Position numbers and translations under genes: made by a program. A model generated the notes under the pieces. That model did not search any database. It was not told where the DNA came from and worked only from the letters and a program-made list of their open reading frames with translations. Source: Leifsonia xyli (GTDB taxonomy: Bacteria; Actinomycetota; Actinomycetes; Actinomycetales; Microbacteriaceae). From it: a DNA stretch of 64,000 nt. The DNA is taken from positions 124,001 to 188,000 of the forward strand of contig QFQR01000003.1 in assembly GCA_003243275.1 (NCBI GenBank). Reading direction: 5' to 3'. Of this stretch, positions 1 to 8,585 are shown one piece after another. The first letter of the stretch is position 1. The number at the start of each line of letters is the position of its first letter.

Positions 1-1162
1 AGAACGGGGGGAGCCCCCCGAGGTTGATCGCGGGGATGAAGTAGAGCACGGCGAGCACGGGGGCAGCCTTCATGAGCCCGCGCACCCTCATGATCGAGGT
101 GCTGCCGGCCCGCCGCTCGATGAGTCCCACCGCGAGGAACAGGGTGGTCTGCACGATGATGTGGTGCACCGTGTAGTAGATCGTCGCGCCGATCGCCTCT
201 GCTGTGCCGATGGCGAGGCCGAAGATCATGTAGCCCACGTGCGAGACGAGCGTGAACGACAGGATGCGTTTGAGCTCCGCCTGCGCGAGCGCGCCGAGGA
301 TGCCGATCACCATGGTCGCGAGCGCCACGATCATGAGCAGCAGGTTGATGTCGTTGTCGGTGAACAGCTGCGTCTCGGTGCGGATGAGCGCGTAGACGCC
401 GACCTTGGTGAGCAGCCCCGCGAACACCGCGGTGACGGGTGCGGGCGCGGTCGGGTAGGAGTCCGGCAGCCAGAACGAGACGGGGAACATGGCGGCCTTG
501 ATGCCGAAGGCGACCACCAGCAGCAGGTGCAGCACGAGCTGCGTCTCCTGCGGCAGCTCCGGCATCCGCTCGGCGATCTGCGCCATGTTGACGGTGCCGA
601 GGGCGCCGTAGATCGCGGCGATGGCCGAGAGGAACAGGATCGAGGAGACCAGCGACACCACGATGTAGATGACGCCCGCCCGGATGCGCGCCTCGGTGCT
701 GCCGAGTGTGATGAGCACGTAGGAGGCGACCAGCAGGATCTCGAAGCCCACGTACAGGTTGAACAGGTCACCCGCGATGAAGGCCGTGAAGATGCCCGTC
801 GCGAGGATGAGGTAGGTCGGGTGGAAGATCGACACCGGGGTGTCGTGGTCGCCGTCCGCCGCGCCCTGACCGACCGAGAACAGCAGCACCGCGAGCAGCA
901 CGAGGCTCGAGACGGCGACGAGCAGCGCCGCCAGCCGGTCGACGTAGAGCACGATCCCGAAGGGCACCGGCCAGCCGCCGACCGAGACGGCGAGCGGGCT
1001 GCCGCCGTCGACGACGACGAGCAGCACGGAGGCGATCACGAAGACCACCGAGAGGGTCGCGATCGAGATGGCCACCTGCATCCGCCGCCGTCGGCCGAAG
1101 ATCAGGGTGAGGCCCGCCCCCAGCAGGGGAAGTGTCACGAGCAGGGGCACGAGCGAGTTCAT
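1..1162 (-). CDS. mrpD: Mrp-type Na+/H+ antiporter subunit D (partial, C-terminus beyond window)
   Basis: Membrane subunit D of a multi-subunit monovalent cation/proton antiporter, homologous to the NuoM/NuoN proton-pumping subunits of complex I. I translated 387 residues from the ATG at 1162; the frame stays open to base 1, so the C-terminus is missing. Visible family hallmarks are the stretch ending in FWLPDSYPTAP, the KxGVYALIR segment, the LKRILSFTLVSH segment and GLPPF close to the window edge, all inside a string of hydrophobic helices. The start overlaps the mrpC stop by ATGA, so translation is probably coupled. Subunits E, F and G would be expected just outside the window. Confidence 0.93.
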   Translation of the reverse strand, partial: MNSLVPLLVTLPLLGAGLTLIFGRRRRMQVAISIATLSVVFVIASVLLVVVDGGSPLAVSVGGWPVPFGIVLYVDRLAALLVAVSSLVLLAVLLFSVGQGAADGDHDTPVSIFHPTYLILATGIFTAFIAGDLFNLYVGFEILLVASYVLITLGSTEARIRAGVIYIVVSLVSSILFLSAIAAIYGALGTVNMAQIAERMPELPQETQLVLHLLLVVAFGIKAAMFPVSFWLPDSYPTAPAPVTAVFAGLLTKVGVYALIRTETQLFTDNDINLLLMIVALATMVIGILGALAQAELKRILSFTLVSHVGYMIFGLAIGTAEAIGATIYYTVHHIIVQTTLFLAVGLIERRAGSTSIMRVRGLMKAAPVLAVLYFIPAINLGGLPPF

Positions 1163-1647
1163 CTGGCATCCCCCTCGTGCTCGCCGCCCGCGGCGCGCTC
1201 GGCGCGGACGGTGACGATCGGTGCCGTCTCCGAGTCGACGAAGTCGGTGGTCGAGTCGTCGCCCTCGTCGTCGATCGTCTCCTCCTCGTCGACCGCGCGC
1301 TCGCGCAGCGCGACATCCTCTTCGTCGTCCTGGATGGTGTCGGCCTGGCCGAGCTGCCAGGAGCGGTAGATCAGCGCGAGCAGGAACGCCGACACGGCGA
1401 AGGTGATCACGATCGCGGTGAGGGTGAGCGCCATCGGCATCGGGTCGCTCATCTCCTCGGGGCTCGCGTCGCCCGCGAAGGGGGCGAGCCCGGGGGCGCC
1501 GATCACGATCAGCAGCATCAGGTTGGCGGCGTTGCCGAGCAGCAGGAAGCCGATCAGCACGCGGGTGAGGCTGCGTTCGAGCATCGCGTAGACACCGCAC
1601 GCGAAGAGCACCGCCATGATGACGACGAGCACGAGGGAGACGTTCAT
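1159..1647 (-). CDS. mrpC: Mrp-type Na+/H+ antiporter subunit C
   Basis: Protein of 162 residues, NuoK-like subunit C of the Mrp antiporter. The first ~110 residues hold three hydrophobic helices with the family segments RSLTRVLIGFLLLGNAANL and ALTLTAIVI. A C-terminal acidic cytoplasmic tail of about 50 residues (many D/E, e.g. DDEEDVALRERAVDEEE) extends it beyond the ~110 residues typical of Bacillus MrpC; such tails are usual in actinobacterial homologues. The ATG at 1647 overlaps the mrpA stop by ATGA, and its own stop overlaps mrpD in the same way, so A, C and D look translationally coupled. Confidence 0.93.
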   Translation of the reverse strand: MNVSLVLVVIMAVLFACGVYAMLERSLTRVLIGFLLLGNAANLMLLIVIGAPGLAPFAGDASPEEMSDPMPMALTLTAIVITFAVSAFLLALIYRSWQLGQADTIQDDEEDVALRERAVDEEETIDDEGDDSTTDFVDSETAPIVTVRAERAAGGEHEGDAR

Positions 1648-4583
1648 CGTGCCCCCACCCCCTCGAGGTGGCGATCCTTCGCCTGCCGGTCGACCTCGGC
1701 GCCGAGGCTGCGCAGCACGTCGAGCACGAGGCCGATCACCACCAGGTAGACGCCGATGTCGAAGATCGTCGAGGTGACGAGCTCGACGTGGCCGAGGATC
1801 GGCAGCTCCGCCTCCCAGAAGGAGCTCGTGAGCGGCGCCTGCCCGAAGAACATCGGGACGATGGCGCAGCCGACGGCGATCGTCATCCCGACCCCCAGCA
1901 GGGTGCCCGCGTCGGTCGGTGCGGCGGCGCCCAGCTCGTGGCGGCCGCCCGCCACGTAGCGCATGACGAGCGCCATGCCGGCGATGAGCCCGCCCGCGAA
2001 GCCGCCACCCGGCAGGTTGTGGCCGGCCAGCAGCACGTACAGCGACACCACGATGATCGTGTGGAACAGGATGCGCACGATCACCTCGAGCATGATCGAG
2101 CGGTTCTCGGGCCGCACCCGCAGCCCGCTGATGAGCCACGCGCGGGGGGCGCCGCGGTTGTCCTCGGTCTGGGTCGCGATGCCCTGGGTGGTCTCGACGA
2201 GAGGGCTGCGATCGCTGCGGCGGCTGTGCGACTTCGGCACGGCGCGCGTCTGGGAGAGCAGGTCGGCCCGGTCGGTGACGAAGACGAGCGAGGCGACACC
2301 GGTGGCCGCGAGGATGAGCACCGAGAGCTCCCCCATCGTGTCCCAGCCGCGCAGGTCGACGAGGGCGACGTTGACCACGTTCTTGCCCTTGCCGATCTCG
2401 TAGGCGAGGGCCGGCCACTGGTCCGAGATCGGGTCGGTGACGCGCGCACCGGTCGCGACCACGACGACGACCGCCATCGTGATGCCGACCCCGATCGCGA
2501 GCGCGGCGCGCGCGATCGGCCACACGCTGTCGTTGTGCTCGCCGAGGCGCGAGGGCAGCCGCCGCAGCACGAGCGCGAAGGCGACGAGCGTCACGGTCTC
2601 GACGAGGATCTGGGTGAGGGCGAGGTCGGGTGCGCCGCTGACGGCGAAGAGGGTCACCATCCCGAGTCCGGTCACCGAGACGAGCACGACGCCCGTGTAG
2701 CGCTTGCGCGCGCGCACCGCGAGGACGCCCGCCACGATCATGAGCGGCGCCACCACCAGCTGCACGGGGCTCTGCCAGGCGTCGAGGGTGACCCGCCACT
2801 GCGGCGAGGCGAGGAGCGCGGTGCCTTCCGCGGCGACGAGCACCACGAAGACGGTTCCCACATAGACCGGGAGGGAGCCGCGCTGGGTGACGCGCGTCGT
2901 GACCACGGAGAGACGGTCGATGCCGCGCAGCGTCAGGTTGTAGACGTCGCCCGCGGTGAACGGCAGCATCCGCGGCGCCCGCGCCCAGCGGGTGGCGATG
3001 CTCGCCCAGAACACCAGCGCGCCCGCGAGGAGGATGCCGATCGAGAGGAACAGCGGGGGCACGAATCCGTGCCAGAGGGCCAGATAGTAGGCGTGCTCGG
3101 GTGCCGGGATGCCGGGGGTCGCGGGCGGGGCGGTCGCCGCGTAGAGCTGCAGCACGCCATCCAGCAGCGGCGCGAGGAGGCCGCCGACGAGCGCCAGCAG
3201 CGCGAGCAGGGCGGGTGCGCCGATGAACCAGATCGGCGGATCCGGCCACACGGTGCGGGCGACGGGCGTGCCGTCCGCATCCCGCTTGGTGGCGAAGGCC
3301 CCCCACACGAAGCGGATGCCGTAGGCCGTCGTCAGCACCGAGCCGAGCACGATCCCGAGGAGCGCCACCCAGCCCCAGGGCGAGCCGGCGAGCGCCTCGG
3401 CGAGCAGCCCGGACAGCGCGCCCTCCTTCGCGACGAAGCCGAGCGTCGGGGGCAGCCCCACCATGGCGGCGATCGCGACGACGCTCGCCACCGCCATCAC
3501 GGGTGCCTGCCGCCACAGGCCGCTCAGCTCGGAGATGTCGCGCGTGGAGAGCTGGCGGTCGATGATGCCGACGATCAGGAACAGCGCCGACTTGAAGAGC
3601 GCGTGCGAGATGAGCAGCGCGAGGCCCGCCAGCATCATGTCCTGGGTGCCGAAGCCGATGACGACGGTCAGCATCCCGAGCTGGCTCACGGTGCCGAAGG
3701 CGAGGATGCGCTTGAGGTCGGTCTCGCGCAGCGACTGCAGCCCGCCGAGCAGCATCGTGAAGACACCGAGCGAGATGACGATCGGGCGCCACGGTTCCGC
3801 ATCGCCGAAGTCGGGGGCGAAGCGGGCGAGCAGGTAGATGCCCGCCTTCACCATCGCGGCGGCGTGCAGGTAGGCGCTGACCGGGGTGGGGGCGGCCATC
3901 GCGCCCGGAAGCCAGAAGTGGAACGGGAAGATGGCCGACTTGCTGAGCGCGCCGACGAGCACGAGCACGAGCGCGATGCTCACGACCGGTCCCGTGGGAG
4001 CCTCGGCGAGGATCGTGGAGAGCGAGGTGGTGCCCGTCTCGACCACGAGCAGCACGACGCCGATGAGCATCACGAGGCCGCCGAGGGTGGTCACGAGCAG
4101 TGCCTGCAGTGCGGCACGTCTGCTCGCTCCGCGGGTGTGGTAGAAGCCGATCAGCAGGTACGACAGGATGCTCGTGATCTCCCAGAACATCACGAGCACG
4201 ACGATGTCGTCCGTGAGCACGAGGCCGTACATCGCGCCCGCGAAGGCGAGCAGCACCGCGCTGAACAGCGCCAGACCGTCTTTCTTGCCGTCGAAGTACC
4301 AGCGGCAGTAGAACAGCACGAGTGCGCCCACGCCCGTGACGATGAGCGTCATGATCCAGCCGAGCACATCCATCCGCATGGTGAGCGAGATGCCGAGGGC
4401 CGGGATCCAGTCGAGCTCTTCGCGCACCCCGCCGGCGAGCACCTGCGGCGTGAGGGCCGCCGCGTAGGCGAAGGCGGCTGCGGGCAGGAGCGCCGCGACG
4501 AGGAAGGCGCGCGCGCCGACCCGCTTCGTGAGCCAGGGCAGCGCGAGAGGCAGCACCGCGAAGGCTGTCAGGAATCCCAGCAT
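1644..4583 (-). CDS. mrpA: Mrp-type Na+/H+ antiporter subunit A fused to subunit B
   Basis: Large membrane protein of 979 residues combining MrpA (NuoL-like) with a C-terminal MrpB domain, the common actinobacterial arrangement. The N-terminal ~500 residues carry the antiporter core (FYHTRGASRRAALQALL, FHFWLPGAMAAPTPVSAYLHAA, LKRILAFGTVSQLG). A region with NVALVDLRGWDTMGE follows, then the MrpB-like end (LFHTIIVVSLYVLLAGHNLPGGGF). The ATG at 4583 gives the canonical start MLGFLTAFAVLPLALPWL; longer upstream readings are low-complexity antisense to other features. The complex exports Na+ in exchange for protons and supports alkaline and salt tolerance. Confidence 0.95.
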   Translation of the reverse strand: MLGFLTAFAVLPLALPWLTKRVGARAFLVAALLPAAAFAYAAALTPQVLAGGVREELDWIPALGISLTMRMDVLGWIMTLIVTGVGALVLFYCRWYFDGKKDGLALFSAVLLAFAGAMYGLVLTDDIVVLVMFWEITSILSYLLIGFYHTRGASRRAALQALLVTTLGGLVMLIGVVLLVVETGTTSLSTILAEAPTGPVVSIALVLVLVGALSKSAIFPFHFWLPGAMAAPTPVSAYLHAAAMVKAGIYLLARFAPDFGDAEPWRPIVISLGVFTMLLGGLQSLRETDLKRILAFGTVSQLGMLTVVIGFGTQDMMLAGLALLISHALFKSALFLIVGIIDRQLSTRDISELSGLWRQAPVMAVASVVAIAAMVGLPPTLGFVAKEGALSGLLAEALAGSPWGWVALLGIVLGSVLTTAYGIRFVWGAFATKRDADGTPVARTVWPDPPIWFIGAPALLALLALVGGLLAPLLDGVLQLYAATAPPATPGIPAPEHAYYLALWHGFVPPLFLSIGILLAGALVFWASIATRWARAPRMLPFTAGDVYNLTLRGIDRLSVVTTRVTQRGSLPVYVGTVFVVLVAAEGTALLASPQWRVTLDAWQSPVQLVVAPLMIVAGVLAVRARKRYTGVVLVSVTGLGMVTLFAVSGAPDLALTQILVETVTLVAFALVLRRLPSRLGEHNDSVWPIARAALAIGVGITMAVVVVVATGARVTDPISDQWPALAYEIGKGKNVVNVALVDLRGWDTMGELSVLILAATGVASLVFVTDRADLLSQTRAVPKSHSRRSDRSPLVETTQGIATQTEDNRGAPRAWLISGLRVRPENRSIMLEVIVRILFHTIIVVSLYVLLAGHNLPGGGFAGGLIAGMALVMRYVAGGRHELGAAAPTDAGTLLGVGMTIAVGCAIVPMFFGQAPLTSSFWEAELPILGHVELVTSTIFDIGVYLVVIGLVLDVLRSLGAEVDRQAKDRHLEGVGAR

Positions 4584-4643
4584 GGGTGGTCTCGCGCTCG
4601 TTGGCCGCGTCCGTGAAGTGCGCGGGCGGGTCGTGTTCTCTCT

Positions 4644-4649
4644 ATTATC
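4644..4649 (-). promoter_or_regulatory. Candidate -10 element of the mrp operon
   Basis: The 116-bp gap between xylB and mrpA contains one short AT-rich island. On the minus strand it reads GATAATAG, about 60 nt upstream of the mrpA ATG, and could be a -10 box. I see no convincing -35 element, so this is a weak call. The rest of the gap shows nothing recognisable. Confidence 0.3.
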
Positions 4650-4699
4650 CCGTGCTCGGCCGCGTCGCGCTGACCGATCGCGCTCGGGAGGGCTCCTGA

Positions 4700-6118
4700 T
4701 CAGTGGGCGGCGCGTGCCCGGTACTGCTCGCGGATGCTCGGAACGGATGCGGCATCGGGGCGCGCGAGGGTCGCGGGTCGCCAGTCGGGGCGGGCCCCGG
4801 TGAGCGCCCAGGCCGCCTGCACGCTCGCGCCGAGCGCGACGTACTCGCCGGGCTCCGGCACCTCGACGGGCGCGTCGAAGACCTCGGCCGCGATGCGCGA
4901 GACGGCGGGGTTCGCCGCCGCGCCGCCGACGAGCAGCACGCGCGAGGCGGTGACGCCGAGGCGACGCACGGCGTCGAGTCCGTCGGCGAGGCCGCACAGC
5001 ATCCCCTCGATCGCGGCGCGCGCGAGGTTCTGGCGGGTGGTCGTGGCGAGGGTCATCCCGAAGAGGGTGGCAGTCGCGTCGGGCAGGTTGGGGGTGCGCT
5101 CGCCCTCGAAGTAGGGCTGGAGCACGAGGCCGCCCGAGCCCGGTTCGGCGGCGAGGGCCAGCTCCCCGAGACCCGCGTGGTCGACGCCGAGCAGCGCCGC
5201 GATCCGGTCGAGCACGCGCGCCGCGTTGAGGGTGGCGACGAGCGGCAGGTAGGCGCCGGACGCGTCGGCGAAGCCCGCGACGGTTCCGGTGCCGTCGGCG
5301 ACCGGGGAGGGTGTCACGGCGAACACCGTGCCGCTCGTTCCGATCGACACGACCACATCGCCTGGTCGTGCGCCGAGACCGAGCGCCGCCGCGGCGTTGT
5401 CTCCCGCGCCGGCGGCCACCACGATGCCGGCGGGGATGCCCGGCTGCGCGACGGTGGCGCCCATCGCGTCGCCGGGTTCCACGATGCGCGGGAGCTCGGC
5501 GTCGTGACCGAGGGATGCGACGAGCAGTTCGCGGTCGTACTCGCCGGTCGCGGGGTTCCAGTAGCTTGTGCCGGAGGCATCCGAGCGGTCGGTCGCGAGG
5601 GCGTCGAGCTCGGGTCCGAGGGGGCTCTCGTCGCTCGGGCCGTAGCCGCGCAGGCGCCAGCTGAGCCAGTCGTGGGGGAGGGCGACGGCGGCGACGCGCG
5701 CCGCGTTCGCGGGTTCGGCATCCCGCAGCCAGCGCAGCTTGGTGGCGGTGAAGCTCGCGACGGGCACGCTGCCGGTGCGGCGGGCGAGCTCGTCTGCCCC
5801 GAACTCGGCGATCAGCTCGCGCGCCGCCTCGGCCGAGCGGGTGTCGTTCCAGAGCAGGGCGTCGCGGATGACCCGGCCGTCGACGTCGAGCACGACCATG
5901 CCGTGCTGCTGGCCGCCGACGGAGATCGCGGCCACGTCGTCGAGCCCGCCGGCATCCGCGATGGCGGTGCGCAGCGCCTCCCACCACGCGGCGGGTGGCA
6001 CCTCGGTGCCGTCGGGATGCGTCGCGCGCCCCGTGCGCACGATGGCGCCCGTCTCGGCATCCCGCACGACCACCTTGCAGCTCTGGGTCGACGAGTCGAC
6101 CCCCGCGACGAGCGTCAT
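4700..6118 (-). CDS. xylB: Xylulokinase (FGGY family)
   Basis: Protein of 472 residues that phosphorylates D-xylulose to xylulose 5-phosphate, feeding the pentose phosphate pathway. It shows the FGGY layout: N-terminal phosphate-binding loop GVDSSTQSCK, the pentulose-kinase motif GGQQHGMVVLD, WNDTRS around the catalytic aspartate region, ASGTSYWNP, the second ATP-site loop SIGTSGTVF, and YFEGERTPN. Length is within the usual 470-500. The start is fixed by a strong ribosome binding site (AGGAGG on the minus strand at about 6127-6133). It lies downstream of xylA on the same strand, separated by a long hairpin that reaches into this ribosome binding site. Confidence 0.95.
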   Translation of the reverse strand: MTLVAGVDSSTQSCKVVVRDAETGAIVRTGRATHPDGTEVPPAAWWEALRTAIADAGGLDDVAAISVGGQQHGMVVLDVDGRVIRDALLWNDTRSAEAARELIAEFGADELARRTGSVPVASFTATKLRWLRDAEPANAARVAAVALPHDWLSWRLRGYGPSDESPLGPELDALATDRSDASGTSYWNPATGEYDRELLVASLGHDAELPRIVEPGDAMGATVAQPGIPAGIVVAAGAGDNAAAALGLGARPGDVVVSIGTSGTVFAVTPSPVADGTGTVAGFADASGAYLPLVATLNAARVLDRIAALLGVDHAGLGELALAAEPGSGGLVLQPYFEGERTPNLPDATATLFGMTLATTTRQNLARAAIEGMLCGLADGLDAVRRLGVTASRVLLVGGAAANPAVSRIAAEVFDAPVEVPEPGEYVALGASVQAAWALTGARPDWRPATLARPDAASVPSIREQYRARAAH

Positions 6119-6130
6119 CGCGCATCCCTC

Positions 6131-6200
6131 CTGTTGTGAGGCGTCAGTTTGTGTCGCTTGGCTGGGGGGTGAGGCGACACAAAGTGACGCCTCACCACAG
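6131..6200. repeat. Long palindrome between xylA and xylB
   Basis: A 22-nt arm at 6136-6157 pairs with 6174-6195 with a single mismatch. After one unpaired position the stem continues with CTGT/ACAG (6131-6134 with 6197-6200), giving a ~27-bp stem around a 16-nt loop. It sits between the xylA stop (6209) and the xylB start (6118) and its outer edge touches the xylB ribosome binding site. It lacks a T-tract. It could lower xylB expression relative to xylA as a leaky terminator, stabilise the xylA message or mask xylB translation; these roles are inferred. Confidence 0.85.
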
Positions 6201-6208
6201 GGGTCAGC

Positions 6209-7402
6209 TCAGCGGGCGCCCATCAGGTGCTCGGTGGCGAGCTGCTGCAGCCGCACGAAGCCGAAGCCCTTCGCGTTGAAGTAGGCGCTCGCGTCGAAGT
6301 CCTCGAAGGCCGAGCGGTCGGCGACGAGCTCCGCCGCCGTCTCGCCCGGGTTCAGCGTCGGCTGGGCGAGCTCGGGCACGCGGGCGGCGGCGAGCGCCTC
6401 CTGCACCTCGGGGTCGGCGCGGAAGGCCGCCGCGCGCTCCTTGAGCAGCAGGTAGGTGCGGATGTTGGCTGCCGCCGACTCCCACACGCCGTTCTCGTCC
6501 TCGGTGCGCGAGGGCTTGTAGTCGAAGTGGCGCGGGCCGTCGTAGGCGGGGCCGCCGCTCGGGCCGCCGTTCTCGAGCAGGTCGACGAGGGCGAAGGCGT
6601 TGTGCAGGTCGCCGTGTCCGAACACGAGGTCCTGGTCGTACTTGATGCCCCGCTGCCCGTTGAGGTCGATGTGGTAGAGCTTGCCGTGCCAGAGCGCCTG
6701 CGCGATGCCGGCCTGGAAGTTGAGGCCCGCCATCTGCTCGTGGCCCACCTCGGGGTTGAGGCCGACGAGCTCGGGGTGCTCGAGCTCGTTGATGAAGGCG
6801 AGCGCGTGGCCGACGGTCGGCAGCAGGATGTCGCCGCGGGGCTCGTTGGGCTTCGGCTCGATCGCGAAGCGGATGTCGTAGCCCTTCTCCAGCACGTACT
6901 GCCCGAGGAAGTCGAAGCCCTCCTTGTAGCGGTCGAGCGCCACGCGGATGTCCTTGGCCGAGTCGTACTCGGCACCCTCGCGTCCGCCCCAGGCGACGTA
7001 GGTCTTGGCGCCGAGCTCGGCGGCGAGGTCGAGGTTGCGCATGAGCTTGCGCAGCGCGAAGCGGCGCACCTGGCGGTCGTTGGAGGTGAGGCCGCCGTCC
7101 TTGAAGACGGGGGCGCTGAAGAGGTTGGTGGTGGCCATCGGGATGATGAGGCCGGTGGCCTCGAGCGCGCCCTTCAGGCGGTCGATCTGGGTCTGGCGCT
7201 CGGCATCCGTGGAGCCGAAGGGGAACAGGTCGTCGTCGTGGAAGGTGAGGCCGTAGGCGCCCACCTCGGCGAGCTTCTCGACGACGTGCACGACGTCGAG
7301 CGGGGCGCGGGTGGGGCCGCCGAACGGGTCGGCACCGTTGTAGCCGATGGTCCAGAGGCCGAAGCTGAACTTGTCGTCGCGGGTGGGGGTGGGCGCGGTC
7401 AT
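6209..7402 (-). CDS. xylA: Xylose isomerase
   Basis: Protein of 397 residues that interconverts D-xylose and D-xylulose (and glucose/fructose), a two-metal enzyme. It matches the short class I type of Streptomyces and Arthrobacter (~390 residues). Visible active-site segments are GLTFHDDDLFPFGS with catalytic His55, the metal-binding EPKPNEPRGDILLPTVGHAL, NPEVGHEQMAGLNF, LYHIDLNGQ, and FDYKPSRTED near the C-terminus. I chose the ATG at 7402 because GAGGAG lies just upstream; the frame stays open further upstream but would run through the promoter. First gene of the xylA-xylB unit, divergent from a LacI-family regulator. Confidence 0.96.
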   Translation of the reverse strand: MTAPTPTRDDKFSFGLWTIGYNGADPFGGPTRAPLDVVHVVEKLAEVGAYGLTFHDDDLFPFGSTDAERQTQIDRLKGALEATGLIIPMATTNLFSAPVFKDGGLTSNDRQVRRFALRKLMRNLDLAAELGAKTYVAWGGREGAEYDSAKDIRVALDRYKEGFDFLGQYVLEKGYDIRFAIEPKPNEPRGDILLPTVGHALAFINELEHPELVGLNPEVGHEQMAGLNFQAGIAQALWHGKLYHIDLNGQRGIKYDQDLVFGHGDLHNAFALVDLLENGGPSGGPAYDGPRHFDYKPSRTEDENGVWESAAANIRTYLLLKERAAAFRADPEVQEALAAARVPELAQPTLNPGETAAELVADRSAFEDFDASAYFNAKGFGFVRLQQLATEHLMGAR

Positions 7403-7423
7403 CGCTGGCTCCTCGTCGAGTAA

Positions 7424-7533
7424 ATGTTGTGAGGTCAAACATATACCACGCGACACCGGGAGAACAGCCCGGCCGAGTCCCCGGATGCCGCGCCGATAGT
7501 TTCGCGAAAATCCCGAAACCGCCGCCCTAGAAT
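7424..7533. promoter_or_regulatory. Divergent xylA / lacI-family control region with candidate operators
   Basis: On the minus side the xylA promoter has a -10-like TATATG/TATGTT at about 7439-7445, followed by an imperfect dyad ATGTT-N9-AAACAT at 7424-7442 at the likely transcription start. On the plus side a perfect 10-nt palindrome TTTCGCGAAA at 7500-7509 lies where the -35 would fall for the -10 TAGAAT at 7528-7533, which serves the regulator gene. The palindrome is a plausible autoregulatory operator of the LacI-type protein. Operator roles are inferred. Confidence 0.5.
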
Positions 7534-7556
7534 GGGTCGGTCGAAAGGACGACCCG

Positions 7557-8576
7557 ATGGCCCGCACCCCCGCACCCGACCGTGTGACCCTCGCGCGGGT
7601 CTCCGAGGAGGCCGGGGTGTCGCTCTCGACCATCTCGAAGGTGCTCAACGGCCGGCCGGACGTCTCGGCCGCCACCCGCGCCCGCGTCGAAGCACTGCTC
7701 GCCGAGCACGGCTACCTCCGTCGCAAGTCGAACCTCTCGAGCACCGGCCTCGTCGAGCTCGTCTTCCACGAGCTCGAAGCCGCCTGGTCGATGGAGATCA
7801 TCCGCGGCGTGGAAGACGTCGCCACGAGCCACGGGCTGAGCGTCGTGCTCACCGAGAGCGGCAGCAGGCACGCGCCAGCCCCCGACTGGCTCGAAGGCGT
7901 GCTGCGGCGCCGCCCGGCCGGCGTCGTGCTGGTGTTCTCCGACCTGCCGCCCGAGTACCGCGAGGCGCTCAAGGCGCGCGCGATCCCCTTCGTCATCATC
8001 GACCCGGCAGGCGACCCCTCGCCCGAGGTGCCCTCGGTCGGCTCCGCGAACTGGTCGGGCGGGCTCATGGCGACGCGCCACCTCATCGAGCTCGGCCACA
8101 CTCGCATCGCCGCGATCACCGGCCCCGAGGACATGATGTGCTCGCACGCGCGCATCGACGGCTTCCGCTCGGCGATGACGGCGGCCGGCCTCGGCATCCG
8201 CCCCGACTGGATCCGCTTCGGCGACTTCCACACCTCCGGCGGCTCCGAGCACGGACGGGCGCTGCTCACCGGCGAGGAACGCCCGACCGCGATCTTCGCC
8301 GGCTCCGACCTGCAGGCGCTCGGGGTGCTCGAGGCGGTGCGCGAGCTCGGCCTGCGGGTGCCAGACGACCTCTCGCTCGTCGGCTACGACGACATCCCGC
8401 TCGCCCAGTGGGTGAGCCCGCGCCTCACGACCGTGCGCCAGCCGCTGCGCCGGATGGCGGAGGAGGCGACACGGCTCGTGATCCGGATGGGCGCGGCGCC
8501 GCTCGAATCGGTGCCGCGCATGGATCTCGCGACGAACCTCGTGGTGCGCGAGAGCACGGCACCGCACGCCGCCTGA
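7557..8576 (+). CDS. LacI-family transcriptional regulator, probable xylose regulator
   Basis: Protein of 339 residues: N-terminal LacI helix-turn-helix (VTLARVSEEAGVSLSTISKVLNG, about residues 9-31, with the hinge helix ahead of residue 60), then a periplasmic-binding-protein-like effector domain ending near LPLRRMAEEATRLVIR. LacI signatures such as GYDDIPLAQWVSPRLTTV are clear. It is divergent from xylA-xylB, so regulation of those genes in response to xylose is the simplest reading, but effector and targets are inferred. It converges with the broken GH10 gene, only 9 bp apart. The ATG follows a modest AAGGA-type ribosome binding site. Confidence 0.9.
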   Translation: MARTPAPDRVTLARVSEEAGVSLSTISKVLNGRPDVSAATRARVEALLAEHGYLRRKSNLSSTGLVELVFHELEAAWSMEIIRGVEDVATSHGLSVVLTESGSRHAPAPDWLEGVLRRRPAGVVLVFSDLPPEYREALKARAIPFVIIDPAGDPSPEVPSVGSANWSGGLMATRHLIELGHTRIAAITGPEDMMCSHARIDGFRSAMTAAGLGIRPDWIRFGDFHTSGGSEHGRALLTGEERPTAIFAGSDLQALGVLEAVRELGLRVPDDLSLVGYDDIPLAQWVSPRLTTVRQPLRRMAEEATRLVIRMGAAPLESVPRMDLATNLVVRESTAPHAA

Positions 8577-8585
8577 GCCGCGGGC

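Noticed and set aside
1668..4616. 982-codon plus-strand open frame opposite mrpA-mrpC
   Set aside because: It is antisense to the mrp genes, has a His/Arg/Glu/Asp-rich shadow composition typical of high-GC opposite frames, and shows no domain.
6209..7675. Extended xylA start at 7675
   Set aside because: The extra 91 residues would run through the divergent promoter and into the LacI gene; ATG 7402 has GAGGAG upstream.
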